A stretch of 64,000 bases of DNA from Gerris lacustris (lineage: Eukaryota > Arthropoda > Insecta > Hemiptera > Gerridae). A program made the translations under genes and the position numbers. Below are positions 39,501 to 47,563 of the stretch, one piece after another (the stretch's first letter is position 1; each line of letters opens with the position of its first letter). Below the pieces are notes generated by a model. That model searched no databases and was not told the origin of the DNA. It saw only the letters and a list, made by a program, of their open reading frames with translations. Where the stretch lies: contig OX578282.1 of NCBI GenBank assembly GCA_951217055.1, forward strand, positions 17,733,877-17,797,876, written 5' to 3'.

Positions 39501-41659
39501 ATAATGAAATTTATCTATGTTCGTAATATTTTTTTTGTGAACTAGCGAAGTAAAACTTTCGAAAAAACTAGGCCAATCAGAAAGATTTTTACCATTAAAT
39601 TTAGGAAGAGGGATTTTTGGCAACCTAGGCGTTATCGAATCCTGAGATGGGCCAAAAAACGACTGACTCGTATTTGGTTGATTCGGGGGAGTTGCGGGGC
39701 TCTGGCTGATACTTATATTTAATTCCTTCCCGACGGCAATTGATCTAAAGTAAAAATCTTCCAATAAAAATGCGGCTTTTACGTCCGCTTCATATTCGCT
39801 AAGTTTTTCTAATTTGACACAAATATCTCTAATTTTGGATTGTGCGTTTTCATATTGTTCGAAATAGCCATCTATTTTGGTCAAACGAGATAGAAATATG
39901 GGTACATTTTTACTATCTTTCAAGGCCTCTTGTGAGGCTAAGTAAATATTTTCTAATTTAGAAGTTAATTCTTTGATAATTTGTCTTGTTGAAGTTAAGC
40001 TCATTTCGATTTTCTCACTTTCTTTTTGAGTGAATTTAGCCATATCGGCGTAAAGATTCCAAAAAAAATTTAAAACGGAAAAAAAATAAAGTTGATGAGT
40101 ATCGATAAAAAATATTCGACGAACAAAGAAATTGAATAAAGGGAATATTAAAAAAAAGAGAAATTGAATAAAGGAATATTCAAAAAAAATGAGATTAATC
40201 CAGAAAAAATATTCAACTAATTTAAGTATGAATAAAGAGAGAATATGAAAATAAAAATTGAAATTGAAAAGAAAATAAAAATGTTCAAATAAAAAGTGCG
40301 TATAAAAATTAATTTCTAAGAATTGAAAGAGGTTTAAAGAGTAACTTTAAGAAAAGAGATTAAAGGTCAGAGACACCTTAATACAATTGTTAGAGATAGC
40401 CGTCCAAAGATCACTATGCATAAACTGTTTCAACCTATGACCTACCACGTTTTTGACTGAAACTATCTAGAAACTTGCAACAAATACGTAAAATTTTACG
40501 ACGATAGAAATTTACGAAATTATTGAAATTAACTTTATATAAATAAAATTTAGCCAAAAGAAGAATTATTAACATAGAATTGCTAATAAAACACAAATAT
40601 AAGAGGTTTAAAAAATAATTTCGTACGAAGTGGACTCTAAAAAAAGATCGCTAAAAACATCGCAAAAAAGAATTTTAACAAAAAAAGCCGACGCTGGTTA
40701 GATTTACTGAATAAATTAATAATCCGGCCCAAAGGACCATTTAATGATTAGTATCTTAGCTCCGGTTTATTGGAGATGGACTAGGAGATACTCTAGAAAA
40801 TTTGAAATTAAAAATTTAGAGGTATAAACTAGAAATAAATTAGAGGGTAAGTTCTCATAATTGAGGGGTAAGAATGAGAAATAATTAATCATATAATATG
40901 TTTAGATAGAGCTTAGAGGCTGCACAAAGATAAAATATAAAAGATATTATATGAAATAGATGAGAACTTACCGAAACTTCGTGGAGACGAGGTGACTGGG
41001 CCGGCACCAGTATGCGAACTCGGCTCTCCCCGCGGGCGTGAGAGAGTCCTCGAGAGTAGGAGTAGCGGGAGTCCGGGCATAGTTGTTTTCTCCGCGGACC
41101 GCCGCGCTTGGAGCGCTGGTAGTCGTCCCACTTAGACCCGAGGCTAAGTCTCATTGGGATGATTACATAGATATATATATATATACTAAATAGAAATAAT
41201 TAAGGGCAAAATATTGGGTAAAATAAGTACAACCTCGAAAATAATTAAATATAAAAGATAAACTCAACTAGGGAGAAAAAGGAACAAGACCCAACAGACT
41301 GTAAACAATTACTCTATTGGTGGGAATCAAACCTAAGTTCCTTTATTTACTGTTTATTTCTTTATTAACCTAAGTTCCTTCATTGACCTAAGTTCCTTTA
41401 TTTGTTCTAATCATGATCTGGAAGAATATTACTTAACATTTTCATTTTCTTTTTAAAAACTTTCTGTTCGCTTGATTTAAATAATGAATGCTATTTTTTT
41501 TATTATTATTTATAATTTTCTTATTTTTAACAGGTTGCGCAGAAGTTCTACTCAGTTCTTATGCTGAAAAAGTTCCAAGTTGTTGAACTAGAACAGGAAT
41601 CATCATACGCAGAAATCTACATAGAAAAAGGCATAAATTTCACCAACCCCACGTTATAA
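21557..41659 (+). CDS. Rad21: Cohesin subunit Rad21/SCC1 (kleisin; Drosophila verthandi), 773 aa
   Basis: Rad21 closes the SMC1-SMC3 cohesin ring and is cut by separase at anaphase. Twelve coding exons join in phase: 21557-21700, 23005-23234, 24013-24199, 25103-25253, 26217-26376, 27996-28225, 28363-28570, 28737-28899, 29736-30110, 31421-31609, 32636-32794, 41534-41659. Residues 1-124 are the SMC3-binding N-terminal domain (starts [20 protein letters not shown]; contains [20 protein letters not shown]). An eight-Asp run lies in exon 5. Exons 7-8 carry the SA/STAG-binding segment ([19 protein letters not shown]). Exon 9 is a Pro/Met-rich linker with 11 PMSV repeats. Exons 11-12 are the SMC1-binding winged helix ([36 protein letters not shown]). 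Human Rad21 has 631 residues; the excess is linker. ESLR in exon 10 fits an ExxR separase site. The last intron (8.7 kb) contains a BEL/Pao element in antisense. Confidence 0.97.
22010..22260 (+). repeat. Interspersed repeat copy in Rad21 intron 1
   Basis: Contains ggtcaagccaactaggcaaa, caaaaatgtcact, tttatttttttccc and ggttggccaatctgag in this order. The same blocks occur at 51718-51800 and 52198-52290, where they are split by another insertion, and part of them in reverse at about 13340-13425. The class is unknown. Confidence 0.75.
22311..22373. mobile_element. Very short palindromic MITE, 'ctttagattgttact' family
   Basis: Almost perfect hairpin: acttctttagattgttactc on the left, its reverse complement gagt-type arm (aagtaacaatctaaagaagg) on the right, with a short A-rich loop. 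It is the smallest of four related copies in the window. Confidence 0.75.
22384..22536. mobile_element. MITE, same family as 22311-22373, about 150 bp
   Basis: Left end cttcagactgttactcccct; right end aggggagtaacaatctaaat. The interior (aggagtgggatattcctttg, agtacattggac, tagttatttagtcaaagtc) is shared with the copies at 49.06 kb and 61.84 kb. It lies in tandem with the smaller palindrome just upstream. Confidence 0.8.
22678..22792. repeat. Tandem duplication, about 64-bp period, two copies
   Basis: gtccgcacttgtcatta...tggacattgatctcaatgta is followed one period later by gtctgcacttgtcacct...tggacattgatctccattgt, each ending in gttt(t)cac. Two diverged copies lie in Rad21 intron 1. Confidence 0.75.
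24246..24280 (+). mobile_element. Possible hAT-type terminal sequence
   Basis: cagtgtttcccaaactgtgt resembles the 5' terminal repeat of hAT-family MITEs. I could not find a matching right end or an 8-bp duplication, so only an end fragment is proposed. Confidence 0.3.
25293..25718. mobile_element. About 426-bp TIR element in Rad21 intron 4, PIF/Harbinger-like
   Basis: The inverted ends share acgatccaagttgacttgga (left at 25301; right in reverse complement after agccgcgtttac). It is flanked by TAA on the left and TTA on the right. Variants of acttggatcgtgtaaac recur at about 25352, 25610 and 25690, and palindromic ccaagt/acttgg words recur throughout. No coding capacity. The left end is less certain because the outermost bases differ. 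Confidence 0.65.
25999..26104. repeat. Tandem duplication, about 60-bp period, two copies
   Basis: ccacaggctgttggaccaca...tttatatcttgaa is followed by ccgcaggctgttggacatag...tttatataatcttgaa. It lies in Rad21 intron 4, upstream of the short Asp-rich exon. Confidence 0.75.
26400..27995. other. Rad21 intron 5 with repeat debris, including a hAT-like end
   Basis: 1.6 kb without exons. At about 27100-27118 gggttgccgacccctg is the reverse complement of the typical hAT terminus CAGGGGTCGGCAACCC, but no partner was found upstream. 26500-26700 is more GC-rich than its surroundings and may be an interspersed repeat, though I could not classify it. Confidence 0.45.
28921..29735. other. Rad21 intron 8
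   Basis: AT-rich, no exon seen. 29380-29600 (tgtttgtatgtatgttcggg, atatggcggac) has the look of an old interspersed repeat of unknown class. Confidence 0.4.
30530..30665 (-). mobile_element. tRNA-derived SINE-like fragment
   Basis: Read on the minus strand, a box-A-like segment (gtgtaaccaaggggttagtg) is followed about 55 bases later by a box-B-like gtgagttcgaacccc. This is the internal promoter arrangement of a tRNA-derived SINE. It is not a functional tRNA: no cloverleaf or acceptor stem could be drawn. It lies in Rad21 intron 9 just upstream of a TIR element. Confidence 0.5.
30697..31341. mobile_element. 645-bp PIF/Harbinger-like TIR element with TAA target duplication and GC-rich subterminal palindromes
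   Basis: Left end GGCTAGTGACACACTTCGCC; right end in reverse complement GGGTAGTGACACACTTCGCT. TAA is duplicated exactly on both sides (30694-30696 and 31342-31344). Within 150 bp of both ends there are repeated palindromic words built on ggtggcgctacc and ggtagcgccacc, far richer in GC than the surrounding intron. The interior is AT-rich, without transposase. Several ORFs here are by-products. It lies in Rad21 intron 9. Confidence 0.88.
32045..32158 (-). mobile_element. Probable tRNA-derived SINE fragment
   Basis: On the minus strand tggtgcaaaggttagcactt resembles a tRNA-like box A and is followed about 35 bases later by ggttggtggatcaagact, a decayed box B. It lies in Rad21 intron 10. The copy is too diverged to define its ends. 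Confidence 0.4.
33813..33928. repeat. 29-bp tandem repeat, four copies
   Basis: The unit aaattcaattttttgtagta followed by tagcaaaag recurs at exact 29-bp spacing (the attttttgta word at 33821, 33850, 33879 and 33908) with one or two substitutions. The BEL/Pao element inserted 14 bases after the array. Confidence 0.95.
33942..34491 (-). repeat. 3' LTR of the BEL/Pao element (550 bp)
   Basis: Nearly identical to 40745-41296. The GC-rich middle (about 34180-34345) contrasts with AT-rich flanks and may hold promoter sequence. The small ORFs inside it occur in both LTRs and are not considered genes. Confidence 0.96.
34492..34506 (-). other. Polypurine tract of the BEL/Pao element
   Basis: On the minus strand ggtgggcggaaaa lies directly before the 3' LTR, where plus-strand DNA synthesis is primed. 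Position and purine content support it. Confidence 0.75.
34770..40043 (-). CDS. BEL/Pao gag-pol polyprotein, 1757 aa, apparently intact
   Basis: Single open frame. In order: gag of the DUF1759 type (about residues 140-310; [19 protein letters not shown]); Cys/His knuckles (about 351-414; [27 protein letters not shown]); aspartic protease with DSGS at 485; reverse transcriptase (about 700-930; VRIVFDAS, Asp813, catalytic Asp-Asp at 891-892 in ILIDDIVS, where most relatives have YVDD); RNase H (Asp1064, Glu1107, Asp1138, Asp1184); integrase zinc finger (HLLYLHAG near 1387, CSKC at 1422-1425) and DDE core (Asp1457, Asp1523, Glu1577); and a C-terminal DUF5641-like domain with [13 protein letters not shown]. 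All catalytic residues are present and no frameshift or stop interrupts it, so the copy may be autonomous. It runs antisense to Rad21. Length and single-ORF layout fit the BEL/Pao family. Confidence 0.97.
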   Translation of the reverse strand: MAKFTQKESEKIEMSLTSTRQIIKELTSKLENIYLASQEALKDSKNVPIFLSRLTKIDGYFEQYENAQSKIRDICVKLEKLSEYEADVKAAFLLEDFYFRSIAVGKELNISISQSPATPPNQPNTSQSFFGPSQDSITPRLPKIPLPKFNGKNLSDWPSFFESFTSLVHKKNITNIDKFHYLRESLEGPALSIVRTIKFIGANYDLAWTALLDRYDNKRLVANEYLSKILKFKLSGNQSIANLQLFLEEFYESSAALTRMQIPNLSDFILVSLALRSLDSKTRNLFETEFPNEEFPSLEKLIEFIKKQLRILELSRSDQEESSKSNVKLPIQSSRNKAFMAIKDYTTSQVCPHCKSPHKLNQCPQFLKMSPKDRHILVKKLKRCFNCLGTHLITKCASKYSCSTCARKHNTLLHFDAIQGNPEQPASSQPNNPAILSASAVVTKLNSFLNSENSKFYCPTVLLATALVLMSDSAGRFHPVRVVIDSGSQLSFISESCVQKLNLSRKKYQIPIEGLGESRVSASKGIVSCIIRSRLPSQPELRADVVVLPKIASNLPSSILPANIVSKFKNKILADPQFAQPGPIEFLLGADLWPNIFPSGNMEILQGEPAACLSIFGWLVMGKIPDTPSQPNISLFTAHSLDSALKHFWEVEEPIPSDMRALASPEDLQCEEQFLKTHRRTENGRYVVQLPFKIDNPNFGNSYKTAFNRFQRLEHRLCKNDDLKAQYSTAINDFLESGYMERTDSAGNYLIPHHCVIREQSATTKVRIVFDASARTPPHPSLNDVLMTGPKLQKDITQIITLFRTHPVTLCADIQQMFLQILIDPSHRKYLHILWRESPQDKLQEFELKTVTFGLAPSPYLAMRSVQQLVYDEGKNFPLAVPVLLNDILIDDIVSGSSSLESAFELKRQLTELLKLGGFHLRKWISNNPKLLEDIPLSDRLPMSITDGQTGALKVLGIQWDPISDNFSFKIVVHKIKFTKRGLLSLVASLFDPMGWLAPTIFFMKHLIQKMWLTKCDWDDDLPPSEIQIWRDIIEQLPCLSAVCIPRFMLSVNTYQCQLIGYCDAGIAGYGCVIYLRCNTFNKVKISLVKAKTKVSPLKVLTIPRLELCAALLLADTLSSLQTLIDKLHIDSIVLFSDSTIVLSWLRTPPHLLKTFVAHRVVKITDATRNCQWRHIPSELNPADCCSKGLFPKDLISFSLWWTGPEFLVKPLDEWPVADQELLDENNLPEIKLSHSSFLASLNSTFIEWIEQFSSLSKLQRVFSFVLRFIFNSSNKITIDKYNVLKLYFSHSIDMNTGALRPLDLNSALHILIILTQKHYFSKELDLLQKKLECTSNVQNLSPFVDTLGILRVGGRLKNSFLPPDAKNPILLPKNAHITRLIINHYHLLYLHAGPRSLQSLLSRRFWIVSARSIIRKTIRQCSKCFRFSAKPFQPLMADLPESRVQPSKPFFKVGCDFGGPLIIKESKRRNSKLSKAYFCIFVCLSTRAVHLEAVSDLSTDAFLACLDRFVSRRGACVEIISDCGTNFVGAARHLKELYIFLKNLEVQNSLNDSLSNRNINWKFNCPSAPHFNGISEAGVKSTKYHLKRIMGERPFTFEELSTILCKVEAVLNSRPLCPLSSDPTEYDCLTPGHFLVGGPLVSVIQHNVEDTLSNRLNRWQLVQQVTQHFWRRWSTEYLHTLQSRPKWTTNKANVALGDLVLISDPRTSPLQWPTGRIEALYPGKDGITRVASVRTRSGTYKRPLVKLIPLPKPAES
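40044..40722 (-). other. 5' leader of the BEL/Pao element
   Basis: About 0.7 kb of A-rich sequence (as read on the plus strand) between the primer-binding site and the gag start. It has no ORF of note and presumably holds packaging signals, which cannot be recognised by eye. Confidence 0.6.
40723..40739 (-). other. Primer-binding site of the BEL/Pao element
   Basis: On the minus strand TGGTCCTTTGGGCCGGA begins five bases after the 5' LTR. TGG complements the tRNA CCA tail. I could not assign the primer tRNA. Confidence 0.7.
40745..41296 (-). repeat. 5' LTR of the BEL/Pao element (552 bp)
   Basis: Nearly identical to the copy at 33942-34491. Since the element reads leftward, this LTR holds the element's promoter. 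Confidence 0.96.
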
Positions 41660-42495
41660 AGACTACGTCCCACCCCCTACCAAAGTCACTCCCCTCCCCT
41701 CCCCCACCAGGTCAAATTTCAACACTTGTACATATTTTTATCTGAGTATATATATATATATATTTATAAATATAAATAATACATATTTATATATATAAAT
41801 AATTACCCAAGTTATTTTTTAATAGGAGAATATTAACATAAAGTTAATTGGTATAATTATTAATAAGGAGTATTTTATATTTTTTATGAATCTGACAATA
41901 CTTAATTTTTTAATTTATCTAATAATGTTTATTGTTGTAGGGAGAAAATTAAGGTTATTTATGAATCGTTATGTACAAAATGTTTGCATATTAACAATTA
42001 GAATGCGAGGTATCATTGGGTATTCTATGAACTTTTAAAAAATATTACTAATATTGTAGGTTTTATTTTTTAATTGGAACTCAAGTTGTGTTCAAATTTT
42101 TTATGGGTTCTAATTCTTAACACAGATCAAATAGGTGGATCTATTGAGCTAAGCCAGTCCTCTTAAGATACAGCTAAGTCCTCTTTGGGAGGGCATCAGC
42201 TACTTGAATGATCTTGGTTTTAGTGAAGAGTTTACATTTTCACTAACCACTCAGCTACACTGATCTCTTATGTTTATGTTACTTTCTGCATCTTGTTAAA
42301 AGAAATAAATCAATTATTGTTAACTTCTATTTGCATTTAAATTCATTTTTATATTGCTGTAAATTAAAGGGCAAATATTTAATACAGAACATTTTCCACT
42401 CTAATTAGATCACCAATTAGAGTCATTGTTACCAATCTGTATTAAATACTTGTTATTGGGGATTTATAAATAAATATCTTCTATAATTTTACTTA
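41660..42495 (+). other. Rad21 3' UTR and downstream DNA
   Basis: Follows the TAA stop. An AATAAA at 42304 is one possible poly(A) signal among several AT-rich hexamers. A (TA)n tract lies at about 41750-41765. Confidence 0.5.
42130..42265 (-). mobile_element. tRNA-derived SINE-like fragment
   Basis: On the minus strand gtgtagctgagtggttagtg matches a tRNA-type box A very well. The expected box B about 35 bases further is decayed (ccaagatcattcaagt). It lies in or just after the Rad21 3' UTR. Confidence 0.5.
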
Positions 42496-42821
42496 GGTTG
42501 GCCTCACACTAGAAGAGACATTTTTGTCCCGAGACTGATCAGTTGTGAGTTCACATTACTTCTTATAAGCAGTTGCAAATCAGTCAACCCATGAGTGTCA
42601 AATTGAGTCAAGTTAAAACAGCGAATGTCTCCAGCATTATACCTCTAGACAGCATGAGACATTCTGATGTGTGCATGTGCTATATTCTCTATCCCCGTCT
42701 TGCCTTCCTGCATCCCATCTTCTCCTTTCCTCTTGTACCTAGTGTATGCCTGATTGGGAAGTAACAGCTACAGCCATGATGTATCTTGAGTAATTTTTTC
42801 TCTTCTAATGTGTGGCCAGCC
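42496..42821. mobile_element. 326-bp PIF/Harbinger-like TIR element with TTA target duplication
   Basis: Left end GGTTGGCCTCACACTAGAAG; right end in reverse complement GGCTGGCCACACATTAGAAG. TTA is duplicated exactly (42493-42495 and 42822-42824). The interior has a short palindrome (actgatcagt) and no coding capacity. An ORF at 42573-42764 is not considered real. Confidence 0.88.
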
Positions 42822-42824
42822 TTA

Positions 42825-45800
42825 GTGGAATAAACCTATTTAATCAATATAGACTCAAACAAAAATAACTGACTTACTTTTTTGATGAAAATTTAGAAAA
42901 TAATTTTAAATGTTGGGTGAATTTGCTCGTAATACATTCTATAATGTGTTTTGGTAAACGGACAGCTATATTGATCGTATCCTCTCAAGTTTATGTAAAA
43001 CTTACCTGTCCTTAATAAAAATTAATTTGAATATATTTCATAAATTGAAGTCTACGATCGTCGACTGATTCTAATTAAAACATTAATTTTGTAAGATTTA
43101 TTTGAATATTTTTTTTGTAAAGTTCAAATTTATACTACCTTCTACTCTATATAATTGTTTCTATACTTGATAAAAATATTTGAGCTTTCAATAATCTTTA
43201 TTTAAAATTGGTTGAAAATTATCAAATTCTATTGTCAAATTCATCATAAAGTATAAATTTTTACTCCGTTGTTTTGTATATCAATAATAATCAACCAAAA
43301 GGTCGAGGTCCAAATTTGTTTATTTTTATGTTTTTAATTTAATTTTTGGCTAGTTTTTATTAAAACTATTATAAGAAAGAATTAAAAAACATAGGTAATG
43401 ATAAAATTTATATTGAAAAAAAAAGTATTTAAACAAAAAGGTAAAGGAAATTAAAAAAAAAAAAAAATATATATATAAATAAAAGAACTATTAGTAGTTT
43501 AAGATATTTATTTATTTGCACCTTTTAAATCTTATGTGAAACAGATTAAAAAAATATATTTTATTATTATTTAATTATTTATGTTTTTTCCATTTTCAAA
43601 AACTAAAATATGTTTAGCCATTTTTTCAATAACATGGTTTAATTTTTAAGGTTATTTCTACTATTTGTAAATGACACTTTGATTTTTTTATTTTATTTTA
43701 TTTATTTTTTTAGATAACAATCTTGATTTTAATAGCATTATGGGAGTCAAAGATCTGATGATATTGGGTTTATTTGAAGTTATTAATTGAACAACACCCT
43801 GTTATATTAATCGGTCCTTGTTTAATTTGCTTTGGGAGAATGGTTTTATTTTTTTTTTATTTTTGTTGTTGTAAATATTTTGTTTTTAATATCATAAATA
43901 TGGGAAGGAGGTGTTTGAGGTTTTTATTCTAGAACCCGAAATCGTTTTCGGGAACATAATAAACATAATAATCACCTTCTTATCTATTTTTGATTCCTAG
44001 TGAGATGAGGCTCATTCTGCACTTCACTATTGAGTGATGATGTTAGTATAATGTGGTGATACAAAAGAAAAACATTTCAATTTTTTTTTTTAGTCTTTTC
44101 TCACATGCGAATTAAATTTGTTTTTTTGCTTTTTACTGTCTCTTTTATTTTAACCACGGCCAACAACAGTGTGAAAAAATCAACCACTTCAAACTGTATT
44201 GAATCCGTCATTAGTTTGGAATATGTCACCTCTCACCTCTCTGGGAATTGAATCCATATCATTCTATGTTTTTTGGAATGTGTCAAGATTAATCAGGAAT
44301 GGTTTGCAAGTAGAATAAACACACTCTACAGCTGTACCAAATTATATGTTCTTTTTAAGAGGAAATACTTATTATATTTTTTTAATTATATATAACAACA
44401 AAAAAACACTTTTGTTGGTTGTATAATTTCACTTTTGTAATTTTTAACAAAATCACTGTTACTGTTGTGATTATATTAGTTTCGACCTGCATGTATTAAT
44501 TATATACATATAATCGTGGTTATTTTTCTTAAATATGATAATTTTGGAATCAGTGTTGGTCATAAGGTATAAAGGCTTGTGTAAATCCAGTTAAACAATA
44601 ATCTAAACACATACAAGTCTGATTCTATTTTCAAACATAATTCTGCTTTACACTAGTGAGAGAAATACCCAATATTTTCTGGCTTGAAAATTACCTTTGG
44701 ATTTAAAAATTTGATTAAAGTCAGTGAATTTGTTATCACATCTTACTTGTTGGTAACCTTAATGTGATTATTACTTCTTTTTTAAAATTTATTTGACCTA
44801 TAGGTATGTTATTTGTTACAATTGTTTATGTGTAAGAATAATCTGTAATCAGTTTATTTATAATTTTTATTTTTCTGTTTAACTTAAGATTTCCAATATA
44901 TAAAATTATACAATTATTTCGGCTAAACAAATATTAGTTTTTGAAATTGTACCATGTGTGTTTCTTTTTTTTTATCATAAGTTTAAAGTATGAAACAAAT
45001 ATTATTAATATTGAATTTAAATATATTGTAAAGCTATAAGCTATAATTTGGTTCGTGTTTTTGGTGGCAGAAGTGTCTGATTTAAATTTGAAATTAATAA
45101 TTTACTGATCTATTATTTTTTTTTTTTTTTTAATAAAACAATAGGATGTTACATAATTTGTTTTTGTTTTGAAATTTCATTATTAAAAAAATTTGCTTAT
45201 TTTATTTTCTTTACAATTAAATTTTCTAATCATTTGTTTATGCAACTAAAATTACATTAAATAAAAATGACTTTGATTAATAATTGACTTACTGACATAT
45301 GCAGATTAATTTGGTGTTCTTATAAAATTGTTTTCTGATCAAATAATATTGTATTGCCTGCAAAAATTAAATTAATAAATTTATGCATAGAAGCATGGAT
45401 ACAATCAAGCATAGAAAAATGAAATAAATTAACAATGTATATTGGAATCTCAATAGCTCAAAATTAATTTTGACTTAAAATTATTTACTTTTCGAGTTAA
45501 CAAATTGAGATTATTATATATCTCGAATTACGGAAACAGAAACCACTTGGACTTACTAATAATATAAGATAACAAGGTTCGAGTTATCGAGGTTCCTCTA
45601 TAATTTATATATATACTTTTTTAATTTAAATTGTGTTAAACAATTTATAATTTTAATTTTTAGTCAATTAAGAAAGTTTGCCTTATATTTAGCGTACAAA
45701 CAAATTTAATGTTAATATTTAAAATAATTTTTTATGACAAAAAATTAGGGTGAAATAAAATAAAAAAAAAAAAAAACAATAAAAAAACAAAAAACTATTA

Positions 45801-47139
45801 ATCAAATAGTAATAAGTCTGTAGACTCGTGAGTAATAATGATTTTTATGTTTGTGCTTTTGGTAGTACAAATAATAATAAAACGAATAACAGTGAAGTAA
45901 CATTTTTGTTATTCTGGTCTTTAATGAGGGTACAGTATTTTTTATTTTTTTCCAATTCTAGTTATTGCAAGCAATTATATTATCACTTATAATAATTTGT
46001 GTTTTGCTTTAAATAATATAGATGTTAAGTCTCAACTTTTGCTAACATTTCAAAAGGTATTTTTTAGAAATTAATATTTAGTTAACACTCTTGTGCGTTA
46101 TAATTCAAACTTACTATAATAAAACAGTAAAATTTACTTGAGATATTAGTGGTGTTGACCAAGATCCTTCTAGTTGCCAAAGCAATATATCAGACAATTT
46201 TTGCTTAGTTTATAGTCTTCACGTGAAAATTCTAGATTATATTTGATAATAATGACCAAGCTACAGAAGCGATTGCATCTTTTAAATAATTTCAAGTATA
46301 GGCCAGAGTTTTTTTTTTTGTTATGTTTATTATTTGCGAATAAATTCTGGTTTAGTCTAAACTTATTTTAACTAATTGCCTTATTAAAATCAATTAATTT
46401 AATATTTTATCGGCTTGTTATTAAATTTTAAACTTATGGTTTTGATTTCCGCCAAAATAAAATTTATCTCGATCTATTTATATTAATAGATTAAAATTAT
46501 TAACAATTTGAACTAAATATGCAAATGAATCTATCGGTATTAGTTTTTATTTATTTGATAATTAATTTGTATTGAGTTCCTGAGTTATTAAATTTTTTTT
46601 CTTAATAGTAAATTAAATTTAACTAACAATTAATTATCATTTACTAATTACTATTAATTATTACTAAATAGCAATTAAACTAGCTTAAGTATAATTTAAC
46701 CTTAACTTTCCGGGGATAATATTAATCTAATAAAAAAAATTTATAAATTAATCGTTCATATTATCAGAGTACCTTTTACATAGGGAACCTGATAATCAAT
46801 TATAATCATTAAAGAATAGTTAACATTGAAGATTATTCTAAAATCAAAACTTTAATTTAAACTACCCATACAATTCTTGATTATTTTTGTTAATATTTCA
46901 GAAAATGAAATTAAACTTTATTTAACATCATGATAAATATATTGGTATCAAATTGCATTTTCTAACCATTACTTGATGTTAATAATATGAAGAAAAAGTT
47001 TAAATAAACTTAGGAAACTGGATAAGATTGGTTACTTCTAGATGATTAAATTATAAATTCTATTACTAGAATTTATTTGATTGAAGATGAATTTTATCAG
47101 TTCTTTATTAAAATCTCTTGTAACTTAATTCCTTTGATG
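42825..47139. other. AT-rich gene-free DNA
   Basis: 4.3 kb without a recognisable exon on either strand, apart from the pogo-type MITE at 45440-45600. It has many A and T runs and dense in-frame stops in all frames. Confidence 0.5.
45440..45600. mobile_element. 161-bp pogo-like MITE, TA-flanked
   Basis: Left end tattggaatctcaatagctc; right end in reverse complement tagaggaacctcgataactc. TA lies outside both ends (45438-45439 and 45601-45602). The 'gaacctcgataactcgaa' style of end is typical of pogo/Tigger-derived MITEs. No coding sequence. Confidence 0.65.
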
Positions 47140-47424
47140 TAGTCTATCTGGGGCATCATGTATAGACGTGAAAAAACTGGCACATATAATTAAAGTCTTT
47201 TCTGTAGATTGATAAAAAATGCACCAATTGTGGATACTTCTTCATTTCATAAGTTTTCTCTTAATACATTTTCCATCTTCGGTCCTCTATTTTGAGACAC
47301 AGCTGTAAACAGGTCGATTTTGCGAATCTTGGGCGTATGTATCTGTCGTAGATTAACTAGGCTTCGATGTAGCGTAACTGATTTTTCAAGAGAGTATGAA
47401 ATGAAAAAGTATCCATTAATAATG

Positions 47425-47472
<48 letters not shown>

Positions 47473-47563
47473 ATATACAGGAAATACTTTAATTATATAT
47501 GCATTATATTTGTCACTTTTTCCATTTCTATACGTGATGCCCCAGATACGCTACATCAACCGA
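47140..47563. mobile_element. About 424-bp fold-back element with long TIRs
   Basis: Left arm ttgatgtagtctatctgggg continues catcatgtatagacgtg; right arm in reverse complement ttgatgtagcgtatctgggg continues catcacgtatagaaatg. Similarity extends about 100 bp inward on each side (atataattaaag, tgtagattgat). The loop holds a 41-base poly(T) (47426-47466) and a partial extra copy of the end (cttcgatgtagcgtaactg near 47366). Target duplication is unclear. Confidence 0.7.

Larger units (their letters stand above)
33942..41296 (-). mobile_element. Complete BEL/Pao LTR retrotransposon, antisense in Rad21 last intron
   Basis: 7355 bp with LTRs at 33942-34491 and 40745-41296, both bounded TG...CA on the plus strand. 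The host sequence GACTG is duplicated at 33937-33941 and 41297-41301, the 5-bp type expected of BEL/Pao. The LTRs differ by eye in about one substitution and a 2-bp change in a TA microsatellite, so insertion is recent. On the minus strand the order is 5' LTR, primer-binding site, about 0.7-kb leader, one long gag-pol ORF, purine-rich tract, 3' LTR. No env-like ORF was seen between pol and the 3' LTR. Confidence 0.97.
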
